Of a DNA stretch of 64,000 nucleotides, positions 35,896 to 44,583 are shown piece by piece. Position numbers and translations under genes: made by a program. The notes under the pieces were generated by a model. That model was not told where the DNA came from and made no database searches. It was given only the letters and a program-made list of their open reading frames with translations. This stretch comes from Catenovulum sp052056295. GTDB taxonomy: Bacteria; Pseudomonadota; Gammaproteobacteria; Enterobacterales; Alteromonadaceae. The stretch spans positions 1-64,000 of the forward strand of contig NZ_CP182494.1 in assembly GCF_052056295.1 (NCBI RefSeq). The letters run 5' to 3'. How positions within the stretch are numbered: position 1 is the stretch's first letter; each line of letters starts with the position of its first letter.

Positions 35896-36882
35896 ATGTT
35901 TAGACGATTTTTACATTTGTTGCTGGCCTGTGTTATTGCTGCGGGTGGTTATTTGTATTGTATTAACGCGAGTTGGTTAGCGGATAAATCGGACGGCAAT
36001 TTCACTATTATTTCGCATCGTGGGGTTTACCAAACCTATGATAGAACGAATGTCGGTAAATTCGATTGCACCGCAACGCGTATATATCCACCCACGCATA
36101 ACTATTTGGAAAATACCCAAGCTTCTATCAGCAAAGCATTAGAATTAGGCGCTGATGTTGTGGAAATAGATATTCGGAAAACCGCCGACAATCAGTTGAT
36201 TGTATTCCATGATAATACTTTTGATTGTAGAACCGATGCTAAAGGGGCAACTGAAGAATATACCTTGGCACAGATTAAAACCTTTGATGTTGGTTATGGT
36301 TACACTGCGGATAATGGCCAAACTTATCCGTTTCGGGGTCAGGGGATTGGTTTAATTTCATCGTTAGCCGAAGTTTTGCAATCTTTTCCAGACACGCAAT
36401 TTTTGATCAATTTTAAAGATGGCCGTGTGAAAGCGGCAGACGAATTAGTCGAGTATTTACAACAACATCAACTATTAGCCGATACTAAATTGTTCGTTTA
36501 TGGTAATCGCAAAACGGTTGAACGATTAAAATATCTGGTTACAGATGCAAAGGGCGGAGACAAAACAAGCGCAAAAGCCTGTTTTAAAGCATATATCAAA
36601 TGGGGTTGGTCGGGTGTTGTACCAGATGTTTGTCACAATACGTACGTATACGCGCCAGCTGACAAAGCGGATATGTTATGGGGCTGGCCAAATAGATTTT
36701 TACAACGAATGGCCGAAGTTAATACCCAAGTTGTATTAATGGGGCCAATGCGTGACGGGCGTGTACATGGTTTTTACCAAGTGGACGAGCTGGAATATAT
36801 ACCCCAAGGATTTAATGGCGCAGTTTGGGTTGAGAAGATAGAAGTGGTAGGTGAAGAATTGGTCGAAATGCGCTTACGATAA
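35896..36882 (+). CDS. Glycerophosphodiester phosphodiesterase family protein
   Basis: 328 residues. An N-terminal hydrophobic helix (about 7-24) anchors or exports it. The GDPD barrel shows the metal and catalytic residues: ISHRG, NYLENTQASISKALELGAD, VEIDIRKTADNQLIVFHD and NFKD. It should hydrolyse glycerophosphodiesters outside the cytoplasm. An insertion of about 30 residues between the SHRG and ENT motifs (with Cys and a YPPTHN segment) is longer than in GlpQ/UgpQ. AGGGAAAGGA precedes the ATG. It follows pbpC by 17 bases. Confidence 0.9.
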   Translation: MFRRFLHLLLACVIAAGGYLYCINASWLADKSDGNFTIISHRGVYQTYDRTNVGKFDCTATRIYPPTHNYLENTQASISKALELGADVVEIDIRKTADNQLIVFHDNTFDCRTDAKGATEEYTLAQIKTFDVGYGYTADNGQTYPFRGQGIGLISSLAEVLQSFPDTQFLINFKDGRVKAADELVEYLQQHQLLADTKLFVYGNRKTVERLKYLVTDAKGGDKTSAKACFKAYIKWGWSGVVPDVCHNTYVYAPADKADMLWGWPNRFLQRMAEVNTQVVLMGPMRDGRVHGFYQVDELEYIPQGFNGAVWVEKIEVVGEELVEMRLR

Positions 36883-36902
36883 AGTTGATAGGGTAATTTT
36901 TT

Positions 36903-37379
36903 ATGTGTGTTGATATGTGGGATGCAGAAGGCATCTTGTATGACGTTACAGCTTCATTCTACAGCCCATCTACAGATTTAATTATCGGATTTTTAATTTT
37001 GCTAAGTGCAATAGCGGTCGCTGCTTTTAGATTGAAATATAAATTTCAATCTAAACCACCACTTATAATTATAATTTTAGCAGGCGTAGCATTGTTTAAT
37101 ACCCTGTTAATATTTAATGATCATCGCTTTTTTGTTAGAGCGCAGCAATTGGCTAAATCTGGTGCTTTTGAGGTAGTCGAAGGTGTTGTTGAAGATATTG
37201 ATTCATGGCGCGGCAGGCCTTCTCAATCTATGAGGGTAAACGGAGTTTTACTCTTTTCAAATAAAGGCAGCAGTTATAGCTTCCCTGAAGATTTCAAGAG
37301 GAGTTTTTCGGTGGGGGATTGTGTTTTGATTCACTATAATTTTGACGAGGGCATTATGCTTAAGGTGTGGAAGGGGTAG
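36903..37379 (+). CDS. Small membrane protein of unknown function
   Basis: 158 residues with two membrane helices (about 24-43 and 50-70), then a soluble C-terminal domain of about 75 residues with a strand-rich pattern (EVVEGVVEDID, MRVNGVLLF, VGDCVLIHYN) recalling small beta-barrel domains attached to membrane anchors. I do not recognise the family. GATAGGG precedes the ATG, and it starts 20 bases after the phosphodiesterase gene, so it may be the last gene of that unit. Confidence 0.7.
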   Translation: MCVDMWDAEGILYDVTASFYSPSTDLIIGFLILLSAIAVAAFRLKYKFQSKPPLIIIILAGVALFNTLLIFNDHRFFVRAQQLAKSGAFEVVEGVVEDIDSWRGRPSQSMRVNGVLLFSNKGSSYSFPEDFKRSFSVGDCVLIHYNFDEGIMLKVWKG

Positions 37380-37562
37380 AATTTAGCAGCTGGCAGTGCC
37401 AACATAACAATTTTTCGCTCAGATAAATTGCGCTCGTGGTTCCCATTGTGCGGCTATACAGACACTTCATTGCCTTGGGTTATGCTAACCGTTTTGCTAT
37501 CCAGAGTTGAGGCTATATATGTAAAGTAAAAATTGATAATACTACGCCTGTGGAGTATATTT

Positions 37563-37982
37563 ATGGTTGATGTACAGGTGGAGGATTTGATTATGTCAGC
37601 TTTAGAGCAAACCGTATTGACACAAAACCCTGAAAAAACTGCTCAAGTTGCCCTTTCAGTGTTTTTTAACATAATGACAGCTTGGCATGTCAAAACCAAA
37701 GACCAGATTGTCTTGCTTGGTAAGCCGCCAGAATCAACCTTTTACAACTGGAAAAAAGGCAAAGTTTCGAGTTTATCTATTGATACGTTAGAGCGCATAT
37801 CCTATGTAATGGGGATATACAAAGCGTTGGGAATTTTATTTCCGACCCGTGAGCAAGCAGATGCATGGCCGCAAAAACCGAATAAAGCTTTTAATAACGA
37901 ATCTGCTTTAGCCTTTATGCTTAAAGGTAGCATGATCCATTTAAGTGACATGCGGAGATACCTTGATGCACAACGAGGTTAA
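37563..37982 (+). CDS. Xre/MbcA/ParS-type antitoxin
   Basis: 139 residues from the ATG at 37563, which has GGAG at good spacing; the upstream TTG in the same frame lacks one. The N-terminal helical HTH-like part (about 30-90; STFYNWKKGKVSSLSIDTLERISYVMGIYKAL) and C-terminal part (NNESALAFMLKGSMIHLSDMRRYLDAQRG) match antitoxins paired with RES toxins. It should bind and neutralise the toxin encoded next and repress the pair. It overlaps the toxin gene by 17 bases. A small inverted repeat GGTTA-TGC-TAACC at 37478-37490 lies upstream and could be its operator. Confidence 0.88.
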   Translation: MVDVQVEDLIMSALEQTVLTQNPEKTAQVALSVFFNIMTAWHVKTKDQIVLLGKPPESTFYNWKKGKVSSLSIDTLERISYVMGIYKALGILFPTREQADAWPQKPNKAFNNESALAFMLKGSMIHLSDMRRYLDAQRG

Positions 37983-38649
37983 TACTTTATTACCTGACTG
38001 GGAAAAATTACACAGATTAGTGCCTAGCCACTTCCCGCCAATTGATTTATTTGAGCATGTGGCATCGCCTGACGAGCTTGAACTAGTTTTTGCCATTGAA
38101 TCTCTTACTAATGATAGGCTGCGTGAAGAAGTGGGTAATTTGGCGCTTGTGCCAACCGACGAAAGAATTTCCGGTCCTGGTTCAACACCTGTAATGGCTG
38201 CGTTTACCCACATTGCTACGCCAACGCGTTTTACCGACGGAACCGAATATGGGGTTTATTATGGCGCGAAAGACCTCGATACGGCTTTTGCTGAAACGAT
38301 TTATCATAGAGAAAAATTCTTATCGGCGACCAATGAGCCTGACACTGAATTAACAATGCGCTGTTACATTAATAAAGTCGCGCTTGAACTTCATGATATA
38401 CGTGGAGATGAATTTGCTGATTTATATACCCAAGACTATGCAGCACCTCAGCAGTTTGCTAAGAAAATGCGTGGCCTTGGCAGTAATGGTTTATTGTATA
38501 AAAGTGTTCGAGACCAAGGCGGCGAATGTGTTGCTGCATTGAAACCTAAAGCCGTTACTATCCCTGTACAAGGTGGCCACTACAAATATATTTGGAGTGG
38601 TAAAAAGCGCAAAATTGAAAACGTCCTCGAAGTCAGCCTAGTTAGGTAA
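37966..38649 (+). CDS. RES-domain toxin
   Basis: 227 residues from the ATG at 37966 (GGAG 9 bases before). The RES fold is visible from about 25 to 215: an Arg in KLHRLVP, YGAKDLDTAFAETIYHRE with the conserved Glu and the GSNGLLYKSVRDQGG segment with the conserved Ser. RES toxins break down NAD+ and stop growth; this activity is known for the family and not visible from sequence alone. With the antitoxin it forms a complete type II pair. The next gene is convergent. Confidence 0.9.
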   Translation: MHNEVNTLLPDWEKLHRLVPSHFPPIDLFEHVASPDELELVFAIESLTNDRLREEVGNLALVPTDERISGPGSTPVMAAFTHIATPTRFTDGTEYGVYYGAKDLDTAFAETIYHREKFLSATNEPDTELTMRCYINKVALELHDIRGDEFADLYTQDYAAPQQFAKKMRGLGSNGLLYKSVRDQGGECVAALKPKAVTIPVQGGHYKYIWSGKKRKIENVLEVSLVR

Positions 38650-38673
38650 TAATGACGGCTTAAGGCTAAACCC

Positions 38674-40893
38674 TTAACCTATTGGTTTACAAAAGTTTGT
38701 GAGCGCTCTATACAGTTGGTTTTTATCAATAGGTTTACCAACGTGTGCATTAGCACCGGCGGCTAAATATGTTTTGATGTCTTCCTGCATTACATTTGCC
38801 GTTTGCATGACTATGGGTTGGCTAAATCCTTGCTCGCGTAGCTTTTTCGTCGCGGTTAAGCCATCCATTACTGGCATTTGCACATCCATTAAAACTATGT
38901 TGGTTGGCTGTTTGCTTGCTTGTTCAATAGCTTGTTCACCATCTTCAACCAAAATTACTTCTGCGCGAGTTTCTAACAATAAAAACTGCATAATCTCTTG
39001 GTTGATCATGTTGTCTTCGGCAACAACTATACGGCAATTTTGTAAGTTAGGGGCGGGGACATCCTGCTGAGCATTTTCAACTGTTTGTTCATCACATGCG
39101 CTAGTGGGTAGCTTGACATAAAATGTACTGCCGATATTTTCTTTGCTCTCAACCCAAATTTGTCCACCCATTAATTCGGTTAAATTTTTACAAATGGCTA
39201 AACCTAGCCCTGTACCGCCAAATTTACGAGTGGTGCTGGCGTCAGCTTGTTTAAACTTTTCAAAGACATTTTTTAGCTGCTCTTCACTCATGCCAATTCC
39301 CGTGTCGGTAATGGCAAATACTAAATAATCTTGCGCGGCTTCAGTTAGCAAGTTTACTTTCAGCTTTACACCACCATGTTTGGTAAATTTTATCGCGTTG
39401 GAAACTAAGTTAATTAATATTTGGGATATACGCGTAGGATCTTGCTGCCAATAACCATTGGCTTCAGCTTGAATGGCTAATTCTAGTTTTATTTCTTTTT
39501 GTTCAGCTTGGTATTGCAAGCCATTTAACGCACTTTCAATTGTGTCGGCTAAATTAAACGGCACCATTTCAATTTCAAGTTTGCCTGCTTCAATTTTTGA
39601 GATGTCTAAAATATCATTGATAATTACTAACAAGCTTTGGGCGGATATAGTTGCTTTGTCCAACCAGCTTAATTGTTCTTTATTGAGTGGGTGATGGCGC
39701 ACCAGCTCAAGCATACCTAAAACGCCATTCATTGGTGTGCGAATTTCATGGCTCATATTGGCGAGAAATTCAGATTTAAGTTTTTCAGAATGTTCGGCAC
39801 GTGTTTTGGCTTGTTCTAAACCCGTTATTTGTTGATCGATTTTTGTCGCCATACTGTCTAATGACTGCATAACTTGATTAATTTCTTGATATTGGCTGGT
39901 ATGCTGGGTGTTTTTGTACTGGCCGTTGGCGAATTTTTGGCTAATTTCTTCGAGTTGTTGCACTGGCTTCATTAGCCGTATTGTGAGGTTTTTCAGTAGG
40001 ATGAGCAGCACCAATAAACAAATAGAGAACAGCACTAAACTAAACAATAGGGCGTTATAAAATGAACTCATTTTTTGTGCTTTGTTATAGGTGAGCTTGA
40101 TGCTCATTGCGCTTGCCCCTTGCAGCGATTCTATATAATACGGCAGTGCAATTTGTTTACTTTCTATTGAATCAAATTGAGAATGTTTACTGCTGTGCAA
40201 TACTTGCTGGTGGCTGATAAATTCTACAAATTGATCGTCCGATTCTGTGGCAAATTCTTGTTTCAATAAATTAGCTAAATCTAACACTACATATAAAACA
40301 CCTGTTGTACGTGTTGGATCTACTAAGGATGCTTGCTCCATAATTAACGGAAACACAAATGCGACAAAGCTACTTTGTTCATGGTGCATTGCCATAACAG
40401 GGCTAATATCATTGGTAAGGTTATATATTTGTTTATCGTCAAAATGGTGGCGAGTAAATAAACTTAAAGTGAGAGCGGTTAAGTCAGGTGACTGCACTTT
40501 TAAAGTAAAAGATGGATAACCTTCAATAACAAAACCTGAGTCATCCATAATAAAAGCACTTTGAATATACTGGTTGTTTTCAACAAAGTTTTGTAGGGCT
40601 TTTATCGCGTATTCAGAAAACAAAATATTGATTGGGGTTTCGGCTAAAAATTTATTCCGACTTAGAGCGTACGACTGAAATTGTGCGTAGTTAATTTGGT
40701 TAATAACCGAAGAGGCAATTGAGCTGGTTTGCCAATACAAATTTTGTTGAATTTTATCTTGTTCTTGCTGGTAAAAATGCACAGATAAAAAGCCACCAAC
40801 AATAATAATGGGTATGCTCATAAAAATGGCGATGTATTTGTAAATAGTATCGCGAAATGAAGTTGTAGCAGCATTATTATTCATTGTTATCAT
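38674..40893 (-). CDS. Hybrid sensor histidine kinase/response regulator
   Basis: 739 residues. Membrane helix about 20-40, a periplasmic sensor of about 240 residues, second membrane helix about 285-308, HAMP, then HisKA with the phospho-His in FLANMSHEIRTPMNG, an ATPase domain (NLVSNAIKFT, DTGIGM, GTGLGLAIC) and a C-terminal receiver (about 615-735) with the acceptor Asp in IVLMDVQMPVMDG. No Hpt domain is attached, so phosphate should move on to a separate protein. Its first codons overlap the end of the solute-binding protein gene by 17 bases, so the two are made together and the binding protein probably presents a ligand to this sensor. Confidence 0.93.
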   Translation of the reverse strand: MITMNNNAATTSFRDTIYKYIAIFMSIPIIIVGGFLSVHFYQQEQDKIQQNLYWQTSSIASSVINQINYAQFQSYALSRNKFLAETPINILFSEYAIKALQNFVENNQYIQSAFIMDDSGFVIEGYPSFTLKVQSPDLTALTLSLFTRHHFDDKQIYNLTNDISPVMAMHHEQSSFVAFVFPLIMEQASLVDPTRTTGVLYVVLDLANLLKQEFATESDDQFVEFISHQQVLHSSKHSQFDSIESKQIALPYYIESLQGASAMSIKLTYNKAQKMSSFYNALLFSLVLFSICLLVLLILLKNLTIRLMKPVQQLEEISQKFANGQYKNTQHTSQYQEINQVMQSLDSMATKIDQQITGLEQAKTRAEHSEKLKSEFLANMSHEIRTPMNGVLGMLELVRHHPLNKEQLSWLDKATISAQSLLVIINDILDISKIEAGKLEIEMVPFNLADTIESALNGLQYQAEQKEIKLELAIQAEANGYWQQDPTRISQILINLVSNAIKFTKHGGVKLKVNLLTEAAQDYLVFAITDTGIGMSEEQLKNVFEKFKQADASTTRKFGGTGLGLAICKNLTELMGGQIWVESKENIGSTFYVKLPTSACDEQTVENAQQDVPAPNLQNCRIVVAEDNMINQEIMQFLLLETRAEVILVEDGEQAIEQASKQPTNIVLMDVQMPVMDGLTATKKLREQGFSQPIVMQTANVMQEDIKTYLAAGANAHVGKPIDKNQLYRALTNFCKPIG

Positions 40894-42031
40894 CCAGCTG
40901 CAACGAGCGTTCAGTTATGTGCTGCATATATTCTATGCTTTGGTCTATATCGTAAATACCAGAGGCATAACGATTAAACCCTTTGGTCAACACAGCCCAT
41001 AAAACCGGCATGTATTTGTGCGAAGGTAAAGGTTGCGCGCGTTCTAATTCGGTTAACACCACCGACAGATTAGCGGTCAATTGTGAAGCCTGAGTAACAA
41101 AAGCTTCGGTATGCACGGGCAATAATTGGTAATTGTTAAGTAACTGCTCTTGAACTTCTTTCTGTTGTAAAAAATGACTCAATTTTGCCAATAGCTGCTT
41201 AGTTTCGGCTGTTTGCTTTTTATTCGGAAACGCCAGTACATGTACTGAATAAAAAGGCTGAAGCTGCGTGTCATTGATCTTCGGCAAAGGCGCAACACCT
41301 AAATTTTCCCCCATGCTAGTTAACAAATCAGCATACGACCAATAACCTGAAACAAAATAGCTTAGTTGACCTGTTTTAAATTTATTATTGTTACAGTTGT
41401 AGTTACAGCTGGTGTCGATAACTTGATTGTTTTTCAAAGAAAAATAGAAGGTTAGGGCAGACTTTAGCTGAGTATTGTCAAATACAATTTGGCCATTTTG
41501 CAGAGGAAAGGCATTAAACGCATTTAAAAATGGCGCGAGCCAATAAGCTTCGTAATAGCTCCATCCTATATTGTTTTCTTGTTTAAATTGGCTTATTTCT
41601 GCCCAAGTCGTCGCCGGTTTTTTCACCTGTGATTTGTTGTAATACATCAATAAATGATTGCCAGCAACTATAGGTATGCCGAGTTGTTGCCCATCTACTT
41701 GACCCATTTGTAGTGATTTTTTTTCTAATTTAGCATTTAGCCAATTAGGGGCAATGGCTTGAAATTGGATATCTTCTATCCCAATAAAATCATTGGGCAC
41801 AATTACAGCATCAGGTTGATTACCACTTTTTGCTCTAGTTAATAGTTCAAGTTTTAGCTCGCTGTTATCAACAAAACGGCTGTTGAGCGTAATCTTTTGT
41901 TGCTGGGCAAATTGTTGCAATACAGCTTGAAACCCTTGATTTGAATGGCCTATGGCAACTTCTAAAGTTTGCGCTGAAAGCTGAAAATGTATGCTGAAAA
42001 TTAAAAACAATACAAACTTTTGAATGCGCAT
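40877..42031 (-). CDS. Extracellular solute-binding protein, family 1 (sugar type)
   Basis: 384 residues with a signal peptide (cleavage near QLSAQT, residue 20). The mature part has the pattern of MalE-like binding proteins: an N-terminal lobe with PDAVIVPNDFIG, a MYYNKSQVKKPATTWAE segment and a YWSYAD..LGVAPLP region. No permease or ATPase gene lies near. Instead it precedes and overlaps a hybrid kinase gene, so it probably acts as a periplasmic ligand sensor. Two Cys near 215-219 (CNYNC) could form a disulphide. The ligand is unknown; a sugar is plausible given the setting. Confidence 0.82.
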   Translation of the reverse strand: MRIQKFVLFLIFSIHFQLSAQTLEVAIGHSNQGFQAVLQQFAQQQKITLNSRFVDNSELKLELLTRAKSGNQPDAVIVPNDFIGIEDIQFQAIAPNWLNAKLEKKSLQMGQVDGQQLGIPIVAGNHLLMYYNKSQVKKPATTWAEISQFKQENNIGWSYYEAYWLAPFLNAFNAFPLQNGQIVFDNTQLKSALTFYFSLKNNQVIDTSCNYNCNNNKFKTGQLSYFVSGYWSYADLLTSMGENLGVAPLPKINDTQLQPFYSVHVLAFPNKKQTAETKQLLAKLSHFLQQKEVQEQLLNNYQLLPVHTEAFVTQASQLTANLSVVLTELERAQPLPSHKYMPVLWAVLTKGFNRYASGIYDIDQSIEYMQHITERSLQLDDNNE

Positions 42032-42130
42032 AACCTTGTGTGAAAATTTGAGTTGTGGTGGTTTATATAGAGTTTAGCTGCCATTATTAAAAAAGCGAGC
42101 GAGATAACGCTGCTAAACCTCTTGCAAAAC

Positions 42131-42158
42131 TTAACAAAAACAAAGGGTGTGTTAGAAT
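42131..42158 (+). promoter_or_regulatory. Probable sigma-70 promoter of trmJ-cysE
   Basis: TTAACA and TAGAAT separated by 16 bases, with a TG just before the -10 hexamer (extended -10). The ATG of trmJ is 40 bases further on. Confidence 0.5.
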
Positions 42159-42197
42159 ACGCGCCCTTGCTAATAGCTATTCACGGGATCCCTTACC

Positions 42198-42911
42198 ATG
42201 TTAGACAACATCCGCATTATTTTGATAAATACTTCGCACACCGGCAATATTGGCTCAACTGCGCGAGCAATGAAAACTATGGGGTTATCTAAGTTGTGGT
42301 TGGTAGATCCAGTGCAAGAGCCAGACAGCCACTCAAGTGCACTTGCTGCAGGTGCAACAGATGTCTTAGGTAATGCGCGCATTGTTAAAACGCTTGATGA
42401 AGCGATTGAAGGCTGCCGCCTAGTGGTAGCGACCAGTGCACGCAGCCGCACTTTATCTTGGCCAGTAATGGACCCACGTGATTCAGGCGTCAAGTTAGTT
42501 GAAGAAGCGCAAACAGGTGAGGTCGCATTAATATTTGGCCGAGAAAATAATGGCCTAAGTAATGAAGAGCTACAAAAAGCGCATTTTCACGCTGTTATAC
42601 CGGCAAACCCTGATTATAGTTCACTTAATTTAGCCGCTGCCGTGCAAACCCTGTGTTATGAAATTCGCATGGCGCACTTGGCAAATACTGAAATAAAGTC
42701 GGAAGTTGAACCTTATCCACTAGTTGAAGATTTAGAACGCTTCTATACTCATTTAGAGACAACTTTGTCGAAAACTGATTTTATCGTCAAAAATCATCCA
42801 GGGCAGGTGATGGCAAAACTTCGTCGTTTGTACAATCGCGCCCGCCCTGAAACGCAAGAGTTAAATATTTTACGCGGTATTTTGTCGTCTATTGATAAGT
42901 TGACCAAATAA
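42198..42911 (+). CDS. trmJ: tRNA (cytidine/uridine-2'-O-)-methyltransferase TrmJ
   Basis: 237 residues. SPOUT-family methyltransferase with NTSHTGNIGSTARAMKTMGL (motif 1, substrate Arg and Asn), LIFGRENNGLSNEEL (motif 2) and IPANPDYSSLNLAAAVQ (motif 3, SAM-binding knot). It methylates the ribose at position 32 in the anticodon loop of several tRNAs. C-terminal helices (about 165-237) are as in E. coli TrmJ. The cysE gene follows after 13 bases, the usual order in gammaproteobacteria, but the isc genes that often come next are absent. Confidence 0.95.
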   Translation: MLDNIRIILINTSHTGNIGSTARAMKTMGLSKLWLVDPVQEPDSHSSALAAGATDVLGNARIVKTLDEAIEGCRLVVATSARSRTLSWPVMDPRDSGVKLVEEAQTGEVALIFGRENNGLSNEELQKAHFHAVIPANPDYSSLNLAAAVQTLCYEIRMAHLANTEIKSEVEPYPLVEDLERFYTHLETTLSKTDFIVKNHPGQVMAKLRRLYNRARPETQELNILRGILSSIDKLTK

Positions 42912-42924
42912 CAGGATTTATTAA

Positions 42925-43752
42925 ATGTTTGAGCGTTTAAAAGAAGATATCGATTCGGTATTTCATCGCGATCCGGCAGCACGCAATTTTATTGATGTAT
43001 TAACCAATTACCCAGGTATGCAAGCAATTTGGTGGCATAGAGTAAGCCATCCTTTGTATAAAAATAACTGGAAATGGTTAGCGCGTTTTGTCTCGAATTT
43101 AGCGCGTTGGTTAACTGGTATTGAAATTCACCCTGGGGCAACCATTGGCCGCCGTTTTTTTATCGACCACGGTATGGGCGTGGTTATCGGCGAAACCGCT
43201 GAAATTGGTGATGATGTTACTTTGTACCACGGCGTTACTTTAGGTGGCACAAGTTGGAACAAAGGTAAACGCCACCCGACACTTGGCAATGGTGTGGTAG
43301 TAGGTGCTGGCGCAAAAGTACTAGGGCCAATTTATATTGGGGAAAATGCCAAAATCGGTTCAAATTCTGTTGTGGTTAAAGACGTTGCTGAAGGTGCCAC
43401 TGTGGTTGGTATACCCGGTAAAGTAGTTACCTCTAAAGCTAAACCTGCAGAAAAAGATGGGGTAACAGAACAACGCAAAGCGATAGCAGAAAAATATGGT
43501 TTTGATGCTTATGCGGTTAGCGCCGACAACCCAGATCCAGTTGCCAATCATATTGGGAAGATACTCGACCATTTGCATATTATGGACAGTAAAGTGGCGG
43601 AACTTTGCCGTGAAGTGAAAAAAATGGGTGGTGATGTTTGTGATCAAGCTTTGCCTAATTTATCAATTGATGATGATGATGTGGTTAAAGCAGAACAAGA
43701 CGCGGCGCGTAGTCGCCAATCACAACATGAGTCGTTTGATCCTCAAATATAA
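42925..43752 (+). CDS. cysE: Serine O-acetyltransferase
   Basis: 275 residues. Left-handed beta-helix acyltransferase: N-terminal helices, then hexapeptide repeats (IHPGATIGRRFFIDHGMGVVIG, catalytic Asp-His region, and VVVGAGAKVLGPIYIGENAKIG) with the GGTSWNKGKRHPTLG loop typical of CysE. It makes O-acetylserine for cysteine synthesis. The C-terminal 70 residues (after LHIMDSKVAEL) extend past the helix and are highly acidic, longer than in the enteric enzyme. Feedback inhibition by cysteine is usual for the family. A hairpin terminator follows at 43766. Confidence 0.94.
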   Translation: MFERLKEDIDSVFHRDPAARNFIDVLTNYPGMQAIWWHRVSHPLYKNNWKWLARFVSNLARWLTGIEIHPGATIGRRFFIDHGMGVVIGETAEIGDDVTLYHGVTLGGTSWNKGKRHPTLGNGVVVGAGAKVLGPIYIGENAKIGSNSVVVKDVAEGATVVGIPGKVVTSKAKPAEKDGVTEQRKAIAEKYGFDAYAVSADNPDPVANHIGKILDHLHIMDSKVAELCREVKKMGGDVCDQALPNLSIDDDDVVKAEQDAARSRQSQHESFDPQI

Positions 43753-43765
43753 ACCTTATCTACAG

Positions 43766-43799
43766 TTAAGCCTTAAGCATGATGTTTAAGGCTTAATTT
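43766..43799 (+). terminator. Terminator after cysE
   Basis: Perfect 11-base stem TTAAGCCTTAA / TTAAGGCTTAA with a 9-base loop, followed by TTTG. The stem sequence is itself palindromic at its core, so other folds are possible. Confidence 0.65.
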
Positions 43800-43859
43800 G
43801 CTAAAAAATCTTGAGTTGTTTTGATATAGTAAATGTATCTCTGTTTACTGGACAACTGC

Positions 43860-44510
43860 ATGCAACTTCTCTCTATTAATGTTTCGAAAACACAGCTGAT
43901 TAATTATGGCACTCGGCAAATTGAAACCGGCATTTTTAAAAAGCCGATTTATCAAGCGGTTGAAGTTTTTGAAGATCATATTCAAGGTGACGAACAAGCT
44001 GATTTACAAAACCATGGTGGCTTAGACAAAGCTGTGTATGCGTATAGCTTTGCCCATTATGCGTATTGGAAAGACAAACTCGGGTTATTAGAATTGGACT
44101 TTGGTAGTTTTGGCGAAAACTTTACCTTTTCAGAGTTAGACGAAGCCAGCATTCAAATTGGTGATATTTTCAAAATTGGCAGTTGTTTATTGCAAGCCAG
44201 CCAACCGCGTGTGCCTTGTTTTAAACTCGGACTTAAATTTGATAACGCTGAAATGCCACGTTTATTTACTAAATCGGCCAAAACTGGCATTTATTTTCGA
44301 GTATTACAAACAGGCACAATTGCACCGGATCAGCAATTAGAGCTGGTTGAACAAGCACAAAACAGTGTGCCGGTACAAACTTTGTTTAATGCCTATTACA
44401 ACCAAGATGTTGCACAAGGTTTACCTATAATTGCTAAAGCGGTTGAACTAGCAACTTTGTCTGAAGCTTGGAAAGGGCAGTTGGCTAAGTATTTAACGAA
44501 ACATGCTTAA
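43860..44510 (+). CDS. MOSC-domain protein, YiiM-like
   Basis: 216 residues from the ATG at 43860; an ATG 27 bases earlier is in frame but starts with an atypical segment. MOSC fold with HGGLDKAVYAYS, FGENFT, IGDIF and a Cys in QPRVPCFKLGLKF, the conserved cysteine thought to bind the molybdenum cofactor or its sulphur. C-terminal helices follow (PIIAKAVELATLSEAWKGQL), as in E. coli YiiM, which reduces N-hydroxylated compounds. Molybdenum-enzyme accessory genes are not seen nearby. Confidence 0.87.
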   Translation: MQLLSINVSKTQLINYGTRQIETGIFKKPIYQAVEVFEDHIQGDEQADLQNHGGLDKAVYAYSFAHYAYWKDKLGLLELDFGSFGENFTFSELDEASIQIGDIFKIGSCLLQASQPRVPCFKLGLKFDNAEMPRLFTKSAKTGIYFRVLQTGTIAPDQQLELVEQAQNSVPVQTLFNAYYNQDVAQGLPIIAKAVELATLSEAWKGQLAKYLTKHA

Positions 44511-44524
44511 TCACTGAATACAAA

Positions 44525-44555
44525 AAAGCGCTAGTGATTACTCAACTAGCGCTTT
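44525..44555. terminator. Bidirectional terminator between MOSC and TonB receptor genes
   Basis: Perfect 11-base stem AAAGCGCTAGT / ACTAGCGCTTT with a 9-base loop; A-run on the left side and T-rich on the right, so it can stop both convergent transcripts. Confidence 0.85.
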
Positions 44556-44583
44556 GGCTTATAACCTAATTGACTTACAAAGG

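Noticed and set aside
40877..42031. Calling the MalE-like protein part of an ABC importer
   Set aside because: No permease or ATPase gene is adjacent and it overlaps a kinase gene instead.
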